64,000 nt of DNA from positions 162,412 through 226,411 of the forward strand of contig CACRSC010000110.1 in the NCBI GenBank assembly GCA_902651635.1. The letters are read 5' to 3'. A program made the position numbers and the translations under genes. The notes under the pieces were generated by a model. The model searched no databases, was not told where the DNA came from, and saw nothing but the letters and a program-made list of their open reading frames with translations. Of this stretch, positions 44,401 to 56,442 are shown in pieces. How positions within the stretch are numbered: the stretch's first letter is position 1; the number at the start of each line of letters is the position of its first letter. The DNA comes from Mastigamoeba balamuthi (Eukaryota > Evosea > Mastigamoebida > Mastigamoebidae).

Positions 44401-47400
44401 GAGCCCAAGGACTCGAAGGAGTCGAAGGACGCCAAGGACTCCAGGGAGACCAAATCGAAGACGCCCGACGTCACGATCCAGAGCTCCCTTCCCACGCTGC
44501 CCCGACTGGCCCTGAGTGCCCCTGTCTCCCCCAAGGCGAAGCCGCTGGAGGTGGCCAGCCCCTCGGCCCCATCGCCGTCCCTCATCGGCGAGACCACAGA
44601 CATTGTCAACGCCGAGGAGCTGTGCTCGGCCGAGCTGTGTGTCAATGCCAACGGGTTCTCGCTGAGCATATCCGAGGCCAACGAGGTAGCAAGCGATGGC
44701 CCCCTTGTGGAACGTCCTCTCACATTTTCGGCCGCAGAACGAGGAGTCGTCGTCCGAGGCGGAGGACGGCGAGCTGTCCCCGAGCATGCGCAAGCTCATA
44801 TCGCTCGACATCAGCTCAGTCCGCGTCGAGGGAGCCTGCAGAAGTGCGTCGCTGAGCGGCGCCTGTGCCATCGCACTCACAAGGGGCTGCACGGCACAGG
44901 GGACCAGGCCCAGAAGCTGCTCGAGGTGCAGGGCAAGGCGGTCATCCCGAACGTCGCTCTGGACTTCAGCACAGGGTCTCCCGTCGTCGTCGTGACGACC
45001 ATCCGCCCGTGGATCGTCGCTGGCGGGTTTCTGGCAACGGTCCGTCCTCGGGACGCTCGCGCATCAGCACTGAGCAGAGACGCACTTGCAGAGAGTGGAG
45101 CAGCACCTCAGGGAGGAGCAGCAGATGCTCAGGGCGCTCGTCACCGGAGTGCTGCAGCTGCGCCTGTTCCTCGTGCCGCAGGACGCGTCGCCCGAGATCG
45201 ATGGGTTCCCGCAGGAGGAGAGCGAGCTCATCGGAACCCTCTGTGCGTCGCGACGCTCCGCGCGGCCGCTCTGCTGACCCGGCGGCGGGCCACAGCGAGG
45301 CAGTACAGGAAGGGGTGGGAGGACATCGCGATGCTGCGCAAGCTCATGAAGCCGCTAGACCCCGCCATGATCCACGCGGCTATGCGCGACTTCTTCGCGG
45401 CGGACAGGAGGACGCTGGACCAGTTCCGCGACCGGATCCTGACGCTGCAGGGCAACCGCCTGACGCACCTCGAGCTGCGCAGGATCGTCGAGAGCCCCTG
45501 CATACAGAAGATCTTCACCAAGCCGCGGCTCACGGAGAAGCCCTTCCAGCTCAACGCCAGTGTCGAGCTCGGCGGGTTCGACGTCAAGGTCAAGAACGGC
45601 GAGTTCACCAACACTGTGAGCGGATACCTCTCGCCCCCCTCACGTTCTCTGCCCTCTGACGGGTTTTCCCTCCTTCCAGCTGGAGATGAAGCAGTTCTAC
45701 GGGACGGTGATTGCAGCGAACAACGCTAACAGGAAGACGGTGTTCGCCACTGTCGGGTGCGACGGCGTGACCTGCGTGTTTGGCCCGAACCTGCTCGACC
45801 TGGCGGAGGCTGTCGGCCCTCTGATCGCTGCGTCGCCCAAGAGCCCTCCGATGCCCAAAGAGCCCGCTCCCAGCACGTACGCAGCTGCCCCCTTACTGCC
45901 ATCTGGCGCACTGAGGAGAGACCGTCCACCCGGCAGGTCGCCGTTCGACGTCAGCGTCCGTGTGGCGTTCCCCCTGATCGACGTCCGCGCCGTCTCGGTC
46001 AACGTACGGCTCCCCCCTTCAGCAAGCCGAGCGCGCCGCACAGACTCAGCCCTGCGCGCACAGTACGGGACGCTGAACCTCATCGTGAAGAGCCTCAGCG
46101 TGCTGCACAGCACCGTCAAGCCCACTGTGCGTCACAGCCGCTCTGCGCAAGGCCTTTCGCAGCAGTGCTCTCACCGCTGCTGCGGCAGTACGAGCTGGGG
46201 GAGGCGGAGCCGCCGCAGTGCTGCTTCCAGACCGTCGTCAGCGTGCCCACCGCGTCGCTGGAGCTGCACCACCCGCTGGCAGACGGCTCTGCGACGCGGT
46301 CGTCGTGCAAGTGCGCGCTGCACGGCTGCGGCTTCGTGGTCGACGTGTGGCCCGAGGCCCTGCTGCCCGTCGACAACGTCGCGCTGTCGGCGCTCGTCAA
46401 GGGCGTCTCGCTCGCGTTCCGCGTCGACGAGGAGTTCCTCTCGCGCATGTTCGGCTTCAGCAACGAGTGGGCCGACAAGGCCAAGCACCTCGCCAGCACC
46501 ACAGCCGAGAGCGCAGCCTCGGCGTCGCCGGCGCCGGCTGCGGCAGCGCCAGCCGAGGCGGCGGCCGGGGAGGAGGAGGAGCGCAGCCTGGCGCTGGCCC
46601 TGGCGTCGGTGGACATCGGGGCGATCGAGATCAGCACGGTGATGCCGCCCGTCTCGCCGACCAAGTACGAGATCGGCAGGATGTTCGTGGCGCTGGCCAA
46701 GGGGGCCGACAGGTACGAGCTCTGCGCCGAGATGCCCAAGCACACGATCGTCATCGCGGCCAAGAGCTCCGAGCGCACGGAGCTCGTCATGGCGCCCGCC
46801 AAGGCCGTCGTCACGCTCTCGTCGCCGCACAGGGCTCCCGTCGTCGTGTGCGGGCGCCTCGAGCTGGGCTCTGTCAAGAACACCCTCGACGTGACGGTCG
46901 TCAACAACATCCTCGCCCTGCAGTGGCTGCTCCGGCGGGACGTCGACAGGCTCGTCGCTGCGCTGCACGCCTCGAAGAAGAGGCCCAGCGCCGCCGCCGT
47001 CGTGCCTGCGGACCCGCTCGGCGGCGCCAAGGAGGGCAGCCCCAAGCCGCCCAAGGCGAGCATCCTGGACAAGGTCCGCATCGCCGTGGCCATCGTCGTC
47101 GAGGCCGGCGTCCTCGAGGTCGTCTCGCCCGACGCCGTCGTGCAGATGAAAATCGGTCAGCGCCCCTTCCCTCCCTTCCCTCCCTTTGCGACCCGCTGAC
47201 CGCCCCAGCGCAGACGAGCTTGAGACAGTGGTCAAGGAGACGCAGATGGTGAGCAAGCTGGTGCCGTTCAACTGGAAGATGCGGTTCGTCAACTGCGCCA
47301 TGAGCCTGCGGTCGACCATGTCGCAGGAGACGGTCGCCGGCCTGGGCTTCGACATGTCCCTGCAGAACTTCTCCGACAAGCGGGACTCGGTCGTGGACTC

Positions 47401-50400
47401 TGTCTGGATCTGTGCGCACCCCTTCCCCGCGCCCCGAGTCCTCACACCCCCCCAGCGCTGGGGAAGACGACGGCGACGCTGCGCCCGTGGTCGCTGGACG
47501 CGTGCACGTCCATGTGGCTCTACTACTACTCGTCCGCCGTCAGCTTCATCAAGGACAACATCACGTGACCGCCTGCCTGCCTCACCCGCTGCTGCGTCTT
47601 CTCACCGCCGCAACGCGCGCAGGCCGATGGAGAAGAGGTCGTGCAAGAGGAGCAAGACGCCAGCGCCGGCGCAGGAGCCGCAGAGGGCGGGCGGCAGCGA
47701 CGCCGAGGACCCGCTGGCCAAGCGGGCCGTGTCGCTGTACGTCACGGTGCTCGACACCAAGTTCGTCCTGCCGCTCGAGTCGCCCGGCGACCAGTCGTGC
47801 TCCATTGTGCTGTCGCTGGGCTCCTTCTTCCTCGCCGGCAACGCCAGCAAGGCCTTCCAGTGGCACGCTCCTCCTCGCACCCCCCATCGTTCCTCGGCCA
47901 GCGCGTGTTCTGACGGGTCTCTGCTCTGCTGGCCAGCATGCACGGGGTCCTCGGGAGGGCAAACGCGAGGAAGATCCTGGGCAAGTGCTCGTTCTCGTCG
48001 ATCGCCGTGCGGTTCGTGGACGGCGGGGTGGACGTCGCCAGGGACAGGGGAGCCGAGGACGCCGCGGCTGCCGAGGCCTCGTCGCGCAACAGCTTCGTGC
48101 TGGACGGTGGCCAGGCGTCGCTCGCCATGCTCGTCTCGGCCTTCTACATCATCGCCTCGGCCGAGGTGCGCGCCACCCCCTGAGCGCCAGCCGACGGGCG
48201 CGGGGCACTCCTGACAGCAGCGCGCGCAGGTGGACACCTCGGGGGCGTCGGTGTCGTTCACGGGGAAGATCTCCAAGTACTTTGAGCTGATCCGCGAGGC
48301 CGCCATGTACGGGCAGGAGCGCTTCATGAAGGTCGTCGACAGCACGAGCGGCAGCAGCGAGGGCCCCGCCTCGCCCGTGCAGGAGCGCCCGCGGACGCCG
48401 CACGGCGCGCACGACAGGGGCTTCGGCGTCGAGCTCGACCTCAAGATGCGCACCGAGATCGGGTCGCTCACGCTGGGCACGGCCGCCAAGCTCACGACGC
48501 CCTCGCAGCCCGTGCGCCCCTGCCCTCCCCTCCCCTCGCTCGCGTGTTCCTCTGCTGACGGGCTGGCGGGCTTGGGTGCACCAGAGGAGAAAGTGGCACG
48601 CGCTGGGCAAGCAGAACGCGGAGCAGAACGGGGGCGAGTCGTCGATGACAACGAGCCTGCCCTCGTCGCTGACGTCTGTGCACTTCTCGCACATGCCCGA
48701 CGACGACAAGTGCGCCGTCCCCCCGTGGGTGGGCCGCTGCCTCTGGCTCACAGGCGCCCTTCCCTGCCCCGCGCGTGCCGCAGGAGCGCCGTGTTCGTGT
48801 CGCGGGTGACGGCGTCGTTCCAGCTGGAGGAGGGCACCATCACCCTGACGCCCTTCCTCTCGTACTTCCTCAGCGAGGCGCTCCATACGCTCCACGAGCG
48901 CACTGGCGCCAAGGCCAGGCCCAAGTCCATCCACGGCGAGGACGCCCTCAAGGCCGCCGCGGTCGCCCCCGCAGCGCCAGCGGCAGCACCAGCGGCAGCA
49001 GCGGTGTCGCCGAGGCCTGCGGCTGCCGGGGCGGCGAGGACGCTGGCGACGATCAACGTGGGGCTGCGGATCAACACGACGGTCATCGAGTTCATGTGCG
49101 CGCCGTTCAACGAGGTCGTGTGCAGGATGGAGGCCGAGTTCATCGACGTCATGTTCTCGTCGACGATCCCCGCCGACTCGTCGCCCGCGGGCGCCGGGCC
49201 CATCGTCGACGGCCTCACCGTCAACGTCCCCTGCTTCGTCGTCAAGGTGAGCCGAGCCTCGTCGTCTCTCCCACCGTTCTCACCGTGTTTTTCGCTACTG
49301 TGCAGCTGCACCACGCGCAGTTCCCGGAGCAGAGCACGTGGGCGAGGGTGACCAACGCGCGGGCGTTCGTGGGGGCGCTGCCCAGCGGCATGCGCGAGGG
49401 CACGCAGGCGGTGAGCGTGTTCGCGTCTGTCGAGGAGGCCTCGGGGTCGTTCAGCATCAAGCGCCTGCACGAGGTCGCCATCTTTGTCGACACGTGGACC
49501 GCCCCCTTCACCCTGCGCCGCCGCCGAGCCCCCTCGGCCCCCGCTGCCGCCGCAGCGACGCCCGACAGCTCCTCCTCGAGCGCCCCGCGCGCCACCGCAG
49601 CGCAGGAGGCCGAGCAGCAGCAGCAGGGAGGGCAGGGAGGCCAGGGAGCGGGCAGGAGCAGCGTGGCGCTGGTGGTGGTGGCGCTGCAGTCGGGGGAGAC
49701 GAGGTTCGACATCGAGCTGCCGCAGAGCATCGGGCTGTTCCAGCTGGCCGTCGGCAGGACGTTTGCCGAGTGCCGCGTCAGCACGGCGGCGCTGGCCGAG
49801 GGCCGCGAGGTCACGCTGATGGCGGGCCTCGGCGACGTCGTCTTCACGTCGACCGGCACCCTCCAGGGCAAGGCCGAGAGCCGCGGCATCTCCGTCCTCG
49901 GTACCACCAACGTCGAGAAGCGCTCGGTCCGTGCTCCTCTCTCCCGTCTCTGCGCGCTCCCGTACTCTCTTGCGTCGGCTCTCAACGGTTTTAATCCTGC
50001 CTCTCTCGGCGAGCCGGGTGTCCGGTAACAGATACCGTCGAGTCTCGTTTTTTACGTGCCGAAAAGCACTTGCAACGCTACCACAACTCTCCCTGAGCGC
50101 GCTGGACTGACTCGTGCCCCCCACCCCTTGCAGCTGACGGCGACGGTGCTGATCACGCCGCCGACGCTGACGTTCTCGTACGCCATGTCGCCGACGCTGT
50201 TCTTCCGGGCGGGGCAGCTGGCGCTCTGCCTCTACTACACGGGGGCCACCGGGGGCGTCCGCGCGCGCGTGTCGCTGGCGGGGCTGGAGATCCAGGTCTC
50301 GTGCGAGACGATCAACGGCGCCGTGACGGCCTTTGTGCGCCTGATGGAGAGCGTCCGCGAGCAGCTCGCCAACGTGGAGACGCACCACCGCCGCATGCTG

Positions 50401-51643
50401 CGCGACCTCGAGGCCGGCGTCCTGCTCTCGCCGCAGCGCCCGCACCACCTCGCGCTCGACGCGGACCTGCTCGCCGAGGGCTTTGGAGACGGCGGCGACG
50501 GCGGCCGAGGGCCCGCGGGCGCCGGGGCGCGGGCGAGGCGCGGCAGCGGCGCGTGGGCGCACTGCGGCGAGCTGGAGATCGACGCGAGCAAGCTCAACGT
50601 GATGGTCTTTGGCGAGAGCGTGCGCGACTCGACGTGGGCGCTCTTCGTCATCGACTCGTGCTCGGTGGCCCTCAAGCTCAGCCAGCAGGACGGCATCCTC
50701 CGCAACCTCTCCATCTGCTTCACCCGCGTCCAGCTCTCCAAAGCGGTGCGTACCCCGCCCCTCGAGAGAGCGCCACCGGCTCGACCTGGTTTTCTCTCTA
50801 TGTTAGTTTGCGATGCGCACTTGTCCAATTCAATTGCTGCATTTTCAATTACATTTTCCTTTGCTTTGGTCAAAATAACTTCAATTGCCCCCCCTCGTTG
50901 GTATCACTCCTCTGGTGTGCTCGGAATCGAATCGGCCGGGACTTGTGAGCTATTTTGATGCTCCTGCCCCACGGTTTCTGCCGTCTTTCAACTGAATTGC
51001 ACCTGCCTCGCGTTGCCACTGTTTCGCACTGGGACGATTGCTCATCTCTGCTTGTGCGCGTGTGCAGACGGACGCGAACCCTGCGCAGAGGGCGACGTGG
51101 GAGAGGACGGCGCAGCTGGAGAGCATACTGGAGGTGCCGCAGGCGCGGCTGACGATGGCCACGCGGCAGGAGACGGACGACGCGCTGGTGTCGCCGGGCG
51201 TCCGCGAGCTCGACAGCTGGTTCGGCAGCGAGTTCCCGCGCCCCATCGTCGTCTCGCTGCACGTGCCGCTCTACGCGTACCTCAACACGCTGGCGACGCT
51301 CTACAAGGGCGTCGTCGCCAGCGCCAAGCAGGAGGCCGTGCTGATCGCCGAGTACCTCAGGGGCGGCGACAAGCCCGCGGCCGCGGCGGCCAAGGCGGCG
51401 CATGGGGCGCCCGCGCAGACGGACCTGAGGCTCGAGCAGCGGTCGTTTGTGCTGGAGCCCGTGCTCAACGTGCTCGGGGGCCTGACGCCCAGCGTGTCGA
51501 CGGCGCTGGGCTGGGCGGGCATCCAGTCGCCCTCGGTCACCATCCCCCTCTACACGCACGTCGTGCTCACGGAGCCCCTCGAGGAGGTGCTCTACAGGCT
51601 CTGGAGGGCGTCGCGCGACACCCTCGGCGTCGTGCAGCACTGA
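38450..51643 (+). CDS. BLTP1: Bridge-like lipid transfer protein 1 (BLTP1/Csf1/KIAA1109) homologue
   Basis: Very large lipid-channel protein of about 3444 residues, expected to anchor in the ER and bridge to another membrane. Yeast Csf1 is near 3000 residues, human BLTP1 near 5000. An N-terminal membrane helix (LYCALFGVLVLAILFGAPRLLG) is followed by IHIGR-type and GCLTVRWW motifs and NRTDAYDRL. Diagnostic blocks are YGPWADRQRSRLFAFLFP with PGRPRE (about residues 359-385) and DRETKRLPFLWVDDEEDP (about 1030). Alternating beta segments run to the end. Exons: 38450..38584, 38691..38859, 38925..39226, 39301..39425, 39483..40002, 40041..40295, 40355..40478, 40543..40704, 40761..40858, 40908..41004, 41066..41140, 41181..41392, 41448..41598, 41658..41774, 41824..41936, 41989..42097, 42145..42273, 42323..42468, 42519..43349, 43417..43536, 43590..43711, 43771..43954, 44009..44143, 44194..44275, 44330..44685, 44738..44843, 44900..45039, 45092..45242, 45296..45615, 45680..45876, 45937..46003, 46064..46126, 46189..47155, 47214..47411, 47456..47564, 47623..47862, 47937..48165, 48230..48511, 48585..48709, 48784..49246, 49306..49926, 50134..50745, 51068..51643. 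All 42 junctions keep frame; individual junctions (exons 11/12 and 24/25) may shift by a few bases. Two introns use GC donors. Confidence 0.9.
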
Positions 51644-51840
51644 GTCCAAAATATTGAAACCGCGTCAGCATAGTTTGCGAGCAAAACAGGCCAGCAGCCC
51701 CCGAGAGGTGCTCGGCGAGCGAGGTATTGCTCTGCAAAGTCGTGCCCCCCGCCCGCCCCCCCTTTGCTCTGTGCGCTGGAGTGCAAGCGGAGGACTGTCC
51801 AGTAGTTGGGGATGACGTTGCAGTACAACTTGGTGGTGTC

Positions 51841-51946
51841 TTGTCGGTACACAGAGGGCGATGTGGTAGGTAGGAGCACTACTCCTACCACATCGCCCTC
51901 TGCACTGCGGTGGGGGGGAAATGTGGTTTTGTCGGTACACAGAGGG
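51841..51946. repeat. Long hairpin flanked by an 18-bp direct repeat
   Basis: Arms AGAGGGCGATGTGGTAG (51853-51869) and its exact complement (51885-51901) enclose a 15-nt loop. The 18-mer TTGTCGGTACACAGAGGG occurs at 51841-51858 and again at 51929-51946, overlapping the left arm. It lies about 200 bp after the BLTP1 stop codon. Confidence 0.8.
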
Positions 51947-52039
51947 TGCCCGCTGGCCGATAACACTCAGACAAGACCGCCACCTACTTGCCCTCGTGTA
52001 GCCTGCGAGCGGCCACTACCCGGGCTCCAGGGCGTCGTG

Positions 52040-52570
52040 GGACTTCCCGATGGAGGGCCTCTGCATGTGCTTCGTGCGGTCAGCCCAGGAGGCTCCTGGT
52101 CCGCGTGGTGCTGCAGAAGTACGACCAGGACCACCCCAACTGCGACGACGACAGCCGACGTGGAGCGCGAGTGGTTCAACCTGGAGATCCGGCGGCAGCC
52201 CAAGCTCAAGGAGATGCGGGAGCGCGAGGAGGCCAAGGCGGGTTGGCCGGATCGATGCAAGGTTTGGTAACACAGGTGGCACGGTGACATAGGGGTACTG
52301 CTCAGCATGCGCGGATTCGTTGGGACACTGGGCCACTCCATTTCCTTATTGATCGCCCAGCCCACAGGTCCCTGGCCCTCGCCACACATGGCACAGTTCA
52401 GCTGCGGCACCGGCCACTGCTGTGTTTTCGACGTACCGGGCGCGATCGGCACGAGCCGCACCGACGAGGTTCTACGCCAACCTCATGTGGAAACGGACGT
52501 GCAGCCCACCGAGTCCTCGCTGGCGACGGTGGGAGTCAACAACGCCCTGCACTTCGCCAGGCCATTGGTG
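52040..52570 (+). pseudogene. Probable decayed protein gene
   Basis: Short coding-like pieces follow one another on the plus strand but in different frames without usable introns: LLVRVVLQKYDQDHPNCDDD, then DVEREWFNLEIRRQPKLKEM with a Glu/Arg-rich tail, then AQFSCGTGHCCVFDVPGAIG, then ESSLATVGVNNALHFARPL. Codon use and charge pattern look like former coding sequence. I do not recognise the family, and these could also be fragments of a gene I failed to splice. Confidence 0.35.
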
Positions 52571-53216
52571 AGACCATCCCTCCACGTCCGGGCGCATGTG
52601 AGACAAAGGGTTGAGTACATCCGCCAACGCGCAATGATGTTGCGTGTCATCAATCGCTGTGTGAGGGGGTGGTGGACAGGCACAGCGTGCCTCGACGGCG
52701 CTTCTTCAGAAACTGCTTTCAAGATACGGCGAGGAAGCAGGACCCCCCCTGTTCTAGCGGGTGGGTGTGGTGTTGGCAAGTGTTCGTGCGTCCTCTGTTT
52801 GTTGGAGTGCCCGCATCAGACTCGCTTCTTCGTTCTCGGCTGAGAGCAGTAGACTCGCAGCACCTTGAACCGGAATGCCAAGAGAGCGAATTTTGACATC
52901 GCGAGAGGACCGAGGCAGTGGTGTAATCGAGACCAGGGCGGAGAGCATCCGGGGAGTGTGGGACGATGAGTGTAACCGCCGATGGCAGCGCGCTTGACCG
53001 TGAGGAAACAGGGTCCTGTGGAGTCGTGTTCTTCGGTCTTAGCGGCGACTGCGGAATAACAGAAAGGGGCGGAGTGGGCAGGGGGCGTGCAGTGAGTCAC
53101 ACCGGTTTTTTCCCGCTCGACTGCCGCCTGTGTCCCCGCCAGCTCTCATCACAACTGCCAGTATTGTTTAGCACACAAGAGGCTGACTAGGACATCCTGT
53201 GCTGAGCTGACCGTCC

Positions 53217-54584
53217 ATGGCGTCCGAGAGGGGATCTTCTGCTGCTGCAGGCCCTGCAGCCCTGCTCTGCTCTGCTCTGCTCGTTGCCGCGCTCTGCTCC
53301 CGTGCCGAGGCCGCGTCGAGCACACAGTCGCCGCAGATGGGCGAACGCGGGTCTGCCGCTGCCCTGGGCGCAACCCAGATGTCTCCCGGGGCTGGTGGTG
53401 AACTCCACCGTGCCGCGCCTGTGCGTGGAGCGCTCCAGCCTTCCCATCCCAGCTTTGAATTTTACTGAACTCAACAACTGAACATCTGTTGCCCCCTTCA
53501 CCCGCTGCAGATCTATGTAACCGACAAGGCCGACAGCAGCAGCTGCGCCAACGCCAGCGTCAGCCAGTGCATCGAGTCGGCCGTGACCGACCGCGAGTGC
53601 GCCCTGCGCTACGACACGGCCGACTGGCAGACGCAGTGCGTGCCGCTCCGCGAGCCCTTCGGCAACGGCCACCCGGGCGTGGGCTACGACACGGGCTTCG
53701 CGTGGCTGCGCGTCCACTTCTCCTCCTCCAGCGACCGCAGCTGGGACGCCGCCCGGGTCGCCGCGGGCGCGCTGGCCAGCAAGTGCCTGGCGCCCCAGGC
53801 GGCGCCCGCCCAGTTCGCGTACGGCGGCTACGCGCTGCACAGGAGCTCCTCGGGGACCAGCGGCGACCTCTTCGTGAGGATCGGCGTGGCCCCCAACGCC
53901 TCGTCGGCCCCCGCCTCCCCCAAGCTGTTCGCCGAGCAGCTGCCCACGGCCGGCGGCGGGCGCTTCGGGCGGTGCGCCGCGGCGTCGTCGCAGGTGTTGG
54001 CGTTCGACGTGGTCGACGGCGCCCAGACCAACGACTGCGGCAACGGGGCCGTCGACAGGGGCGAGGAGTGCGACTCGTCCGACTACTGCGACCCCAAGAC
54101 CTGCGCCTGCGGCCAGGGCACCCGCGCCACCGCTGCCGGCGCCTGCGTGCCCGACGTCATGTGCGCGCTGGTGACGCTCTACGCCGACGCCGAGCCCGCG
54201 GGGTTCGCGGGGCTGCTCGCCGAGGCGGCCGGCAAGTGCGTGGACCCCAGCGAGGTGCAGGTCACCGTCGCCAGGGCCCGCAGCAAGGCCAGCAGGTTCC
54301 GCGCCCTCGTGTCGCCCGCGAGCGGCCACTACCCGGGCGCCAGGGCGCCGGCGGCGGTCCAGAGCGAGGACGTCTTCAAGTGCTTCGTGCTGGCGGCCCA
54401 GCAGGCCCTGGGCTCCACCATGGTCAAGGTGGGCCCCCTCATGGTCTACGACCCCGCCCACCCCACCGGCGACGACGGCAGCGCCTCCGTCACGGGCGCC
54501 TCCTCCTCCTCCGCCACTGCCCGAGTGTGCTCCGCCGCCCTGGTCTCCGGCATCCTCGCGGCGTTGGGCGTCGGGCGGGTGTGA
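53217..54584 (+). CDS. Secreted Cys-rich protein, possibly GPI-anchored
   Basis: Model: 53217..53420, 53511..54584; 425 residues. The signal peptide is within MASERGSSAAAGPAALLCSALLVAALCSRAEA. The mature part has paired cysteines and Asn-X-Ser/Thr sites, and one CGNGAVDRGEECD motif followed by YCDPKTCACGQG, the type seen in DUF4215-like Cys-rich repeats of surface proteins. The end has a Ser-rich stretch and a moderately hydrophobic tail (AALVSGILAALGVGRV), which may be a weak GPI signal. The donor GTGCGT with acceptor GCTGCAG keeps phase 0. Function unknown; surface or extracellular location is inferred. Confidence 0.72.
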
Positions 54585-55189
54585 GTGCTGCGAGCAAGGA
54601 CACATTATGCCAACGGGGAACGATGGCAGTGGGTCCTCCGTCACGCCTCGAACCTCGGCGACGTCCTCCGTCCTCCCCTCTGTGTTGATGGGCTGGCACC
54701 AAGCAAGGACAACAACGGTCCTGGCTTTCCCGAGGTTGATGGCACGAGGTATTTCAATCGGGGCTCAGCTTCACCTCATTCACGGCATCAGCGGGTGTTC
54801 GGTTGAGACAAGCTCCTCTTCAGGAGGTGGGTCTCGAACTGGAATGAGTGGCCTGCTACATAGTGCTCTTGCCCACTGCCGAGCCGTCCGAGACCGTGTC
54901 TTAGCGGCGGCTGTTTGAGTAATCCTGCAATTGCACGCTGCCCATCGGCGACCACGGCAGCTCCTCCCGGACGCATCCCCCTCTGCCCGCGTGAGCTCCT
55001 CCGCACTGGCCCCCAGTATGTTCTCCGCCTTGTCGTGGAGTCCACATAGCAAATATCAAGGAGCAGAACAAGAGCACCAACAGCAACCGATCCACTCAAT
55101 TTCTCGGGCTTGGTTCTCTGGTGCCACAGCAGCAACCTCGGCCTGACAGCTGGGCCCGGGCTTGTATTGGTGAGGCAGGCTGGGGGGTC
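54585..55189. other. Convergent intergenic region
   Basis: About 600 bp between the 3' ends of the secreted-protein gene (+) and the unknown gene (-). No coding sequence, RNA gene or clear repeat found. Confidence 0.5.
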
Positions 55190-56210
55190 TCACATCTTGA
55201 GGTACTCGGCACTGGGCGTCACGGTGGGGGTCCCCGCGGGCACGTTGCCCGTCACGTGCGTGTACCACTCGATGTCGGGCCGCATGTCGTTGCTGTCCCT
55301 GCCGTTGAGGAAGAACAGGCGCGGCCTGCGCCCCTCGAGCCTGCGGATGGTGAAGAGCACGAAGCGCGAGGCCACGCAGTACCCCCGCGACGCCAGGTCC
55401 CCGTAGTCGGGCGCCCACTGCTGCCGGTTCACCTGCTCCGCGTACCCCTCCCGCGTCGCCCTGTTGACCGCCCGGCAGTGCGCGCCCGCGAAGAACGCGT
55501 GGTTGAGCGTCAGCAGTGACGTCACACGGTTGACGTAGTAGACGGTCGAGCCGAAGTACGAGACCCACAGCGGGTGGTCCAGCAGCTCCGGGTCGTCCAG
55601 CCCGTGCTCGGGGATGGTCCCCAGCTCCTTGACCCAGAACCTCAGCTGCAGGGGCACGGCGTTGGATATGCGAGCCAAATTGACCCTTGATTCAATTCTG
55701 ATTTGTGTCGCAGATTCAGTAATCTGGAATTATCTGGGGATCACCTCTGACTCACCGCAGGCATAATTCCGCCCCAGGGATCCAAGTGACAGAGAATCAG
55801 CTCTGGATTTCGGCCACAATACAAACGAGGAATCCGAGAATCTCGAGGACGCACGCACGAGATTCTCGGGTACGAGGGAGTCGTCGGGCATCTCGAGGGT
55901 CTCGGGCCTGCAGCGCTTGTAGAACGTCCTGCTGTCCGCCTCCTGCGTGGCCGAGTACCTCATGACCAGCTCGTTGATGTCCGCGTTCATGTGGCCCCAG
56001 GCGGACGCGTACGAGGGCTGCGGCCCCGGTGCTGCCGTCAGCCGCAGCAGCGACCTCCTGGCCGCCTCGATCAGCGCGTCTCGCGCCGGTTCCGGGCGGC
56101 TCTGGCCCGACCTGCGCGGCTCTTGCCCTGCTGTACGAGGCGCAGGCCGCGCAGAGATCGTGCAGGGCGCGGAACTTGCTCCACACGAACCTGCAGTCGA
56201 GTCCGCTCAT
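55190..56210 (-). CDS. Unknown conserved-looking protein
   Basis: Model: 56210..56137, 56111..55851, 55685..55190; 276 residues, all in frame. The N-terminus is MSGLDCRFVWSKFRALHDLC, then a helical part (ARDALIEAARRSLLRL, MNADINELVMRYSATQEADSRTFY), then an aromatic-rich domain (LRFWVKELGTIPEHGLDD, LWVSYFGSTVYYVNRVTSLL, RFVLFTIRRLEGRRPRLFF). No signal peptide or membrane helix is seen, and I do not recognise a family. Weak points: intron 1 would be only 26 nt, and intron 2 has a purine-rich acceptor (GAATCAAG), so the junctions need transcript support. It is divergent from no neighbour; the Fis1-like gene lies upstream on the same strand. Confidence 0.6.
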
Positions 56211-56442
56211 CCCCAGAGAACGTTCAGATAACAACCGCGGAATCTGCTCTCCCCGCGAGAAATGGACTCGATATCAGCCGCTATTTCCGGGAAATATGAC
56301 TCAGTGGAAAACAGGATCCAATTGATGAATGCAACACCCAAGCCACCCGGCCACTGGCCCAACGCGCTCGTGCTGGCCAGCGATGAGAGAAGCCTGCCGG
56401 CGTCTCGGTCCTGCCCCCCGCCCGGAGCCCTCTGGCACCCTT

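Larger units (their letters stand above)
51644..53216. other. Intergenic region with hairpin and decayed coding remnants
   Basis: About 1.6 kb between the BLTP1 3' end and a secreted-protein gene. It contains the hairpin at 51841-51946 and the coding-like remnants at 52040-52570. The remainder, including the promoter side of the next gene, shows nothing I can name. Confidence 0.5.

Noticed and set aside
50746-51067. C/D-box snoRNA in the last BLTP1 intron
   Set aside because: TGATG at about 50957 and CTGA at about 50994 are too close together and lack a terminal stem.
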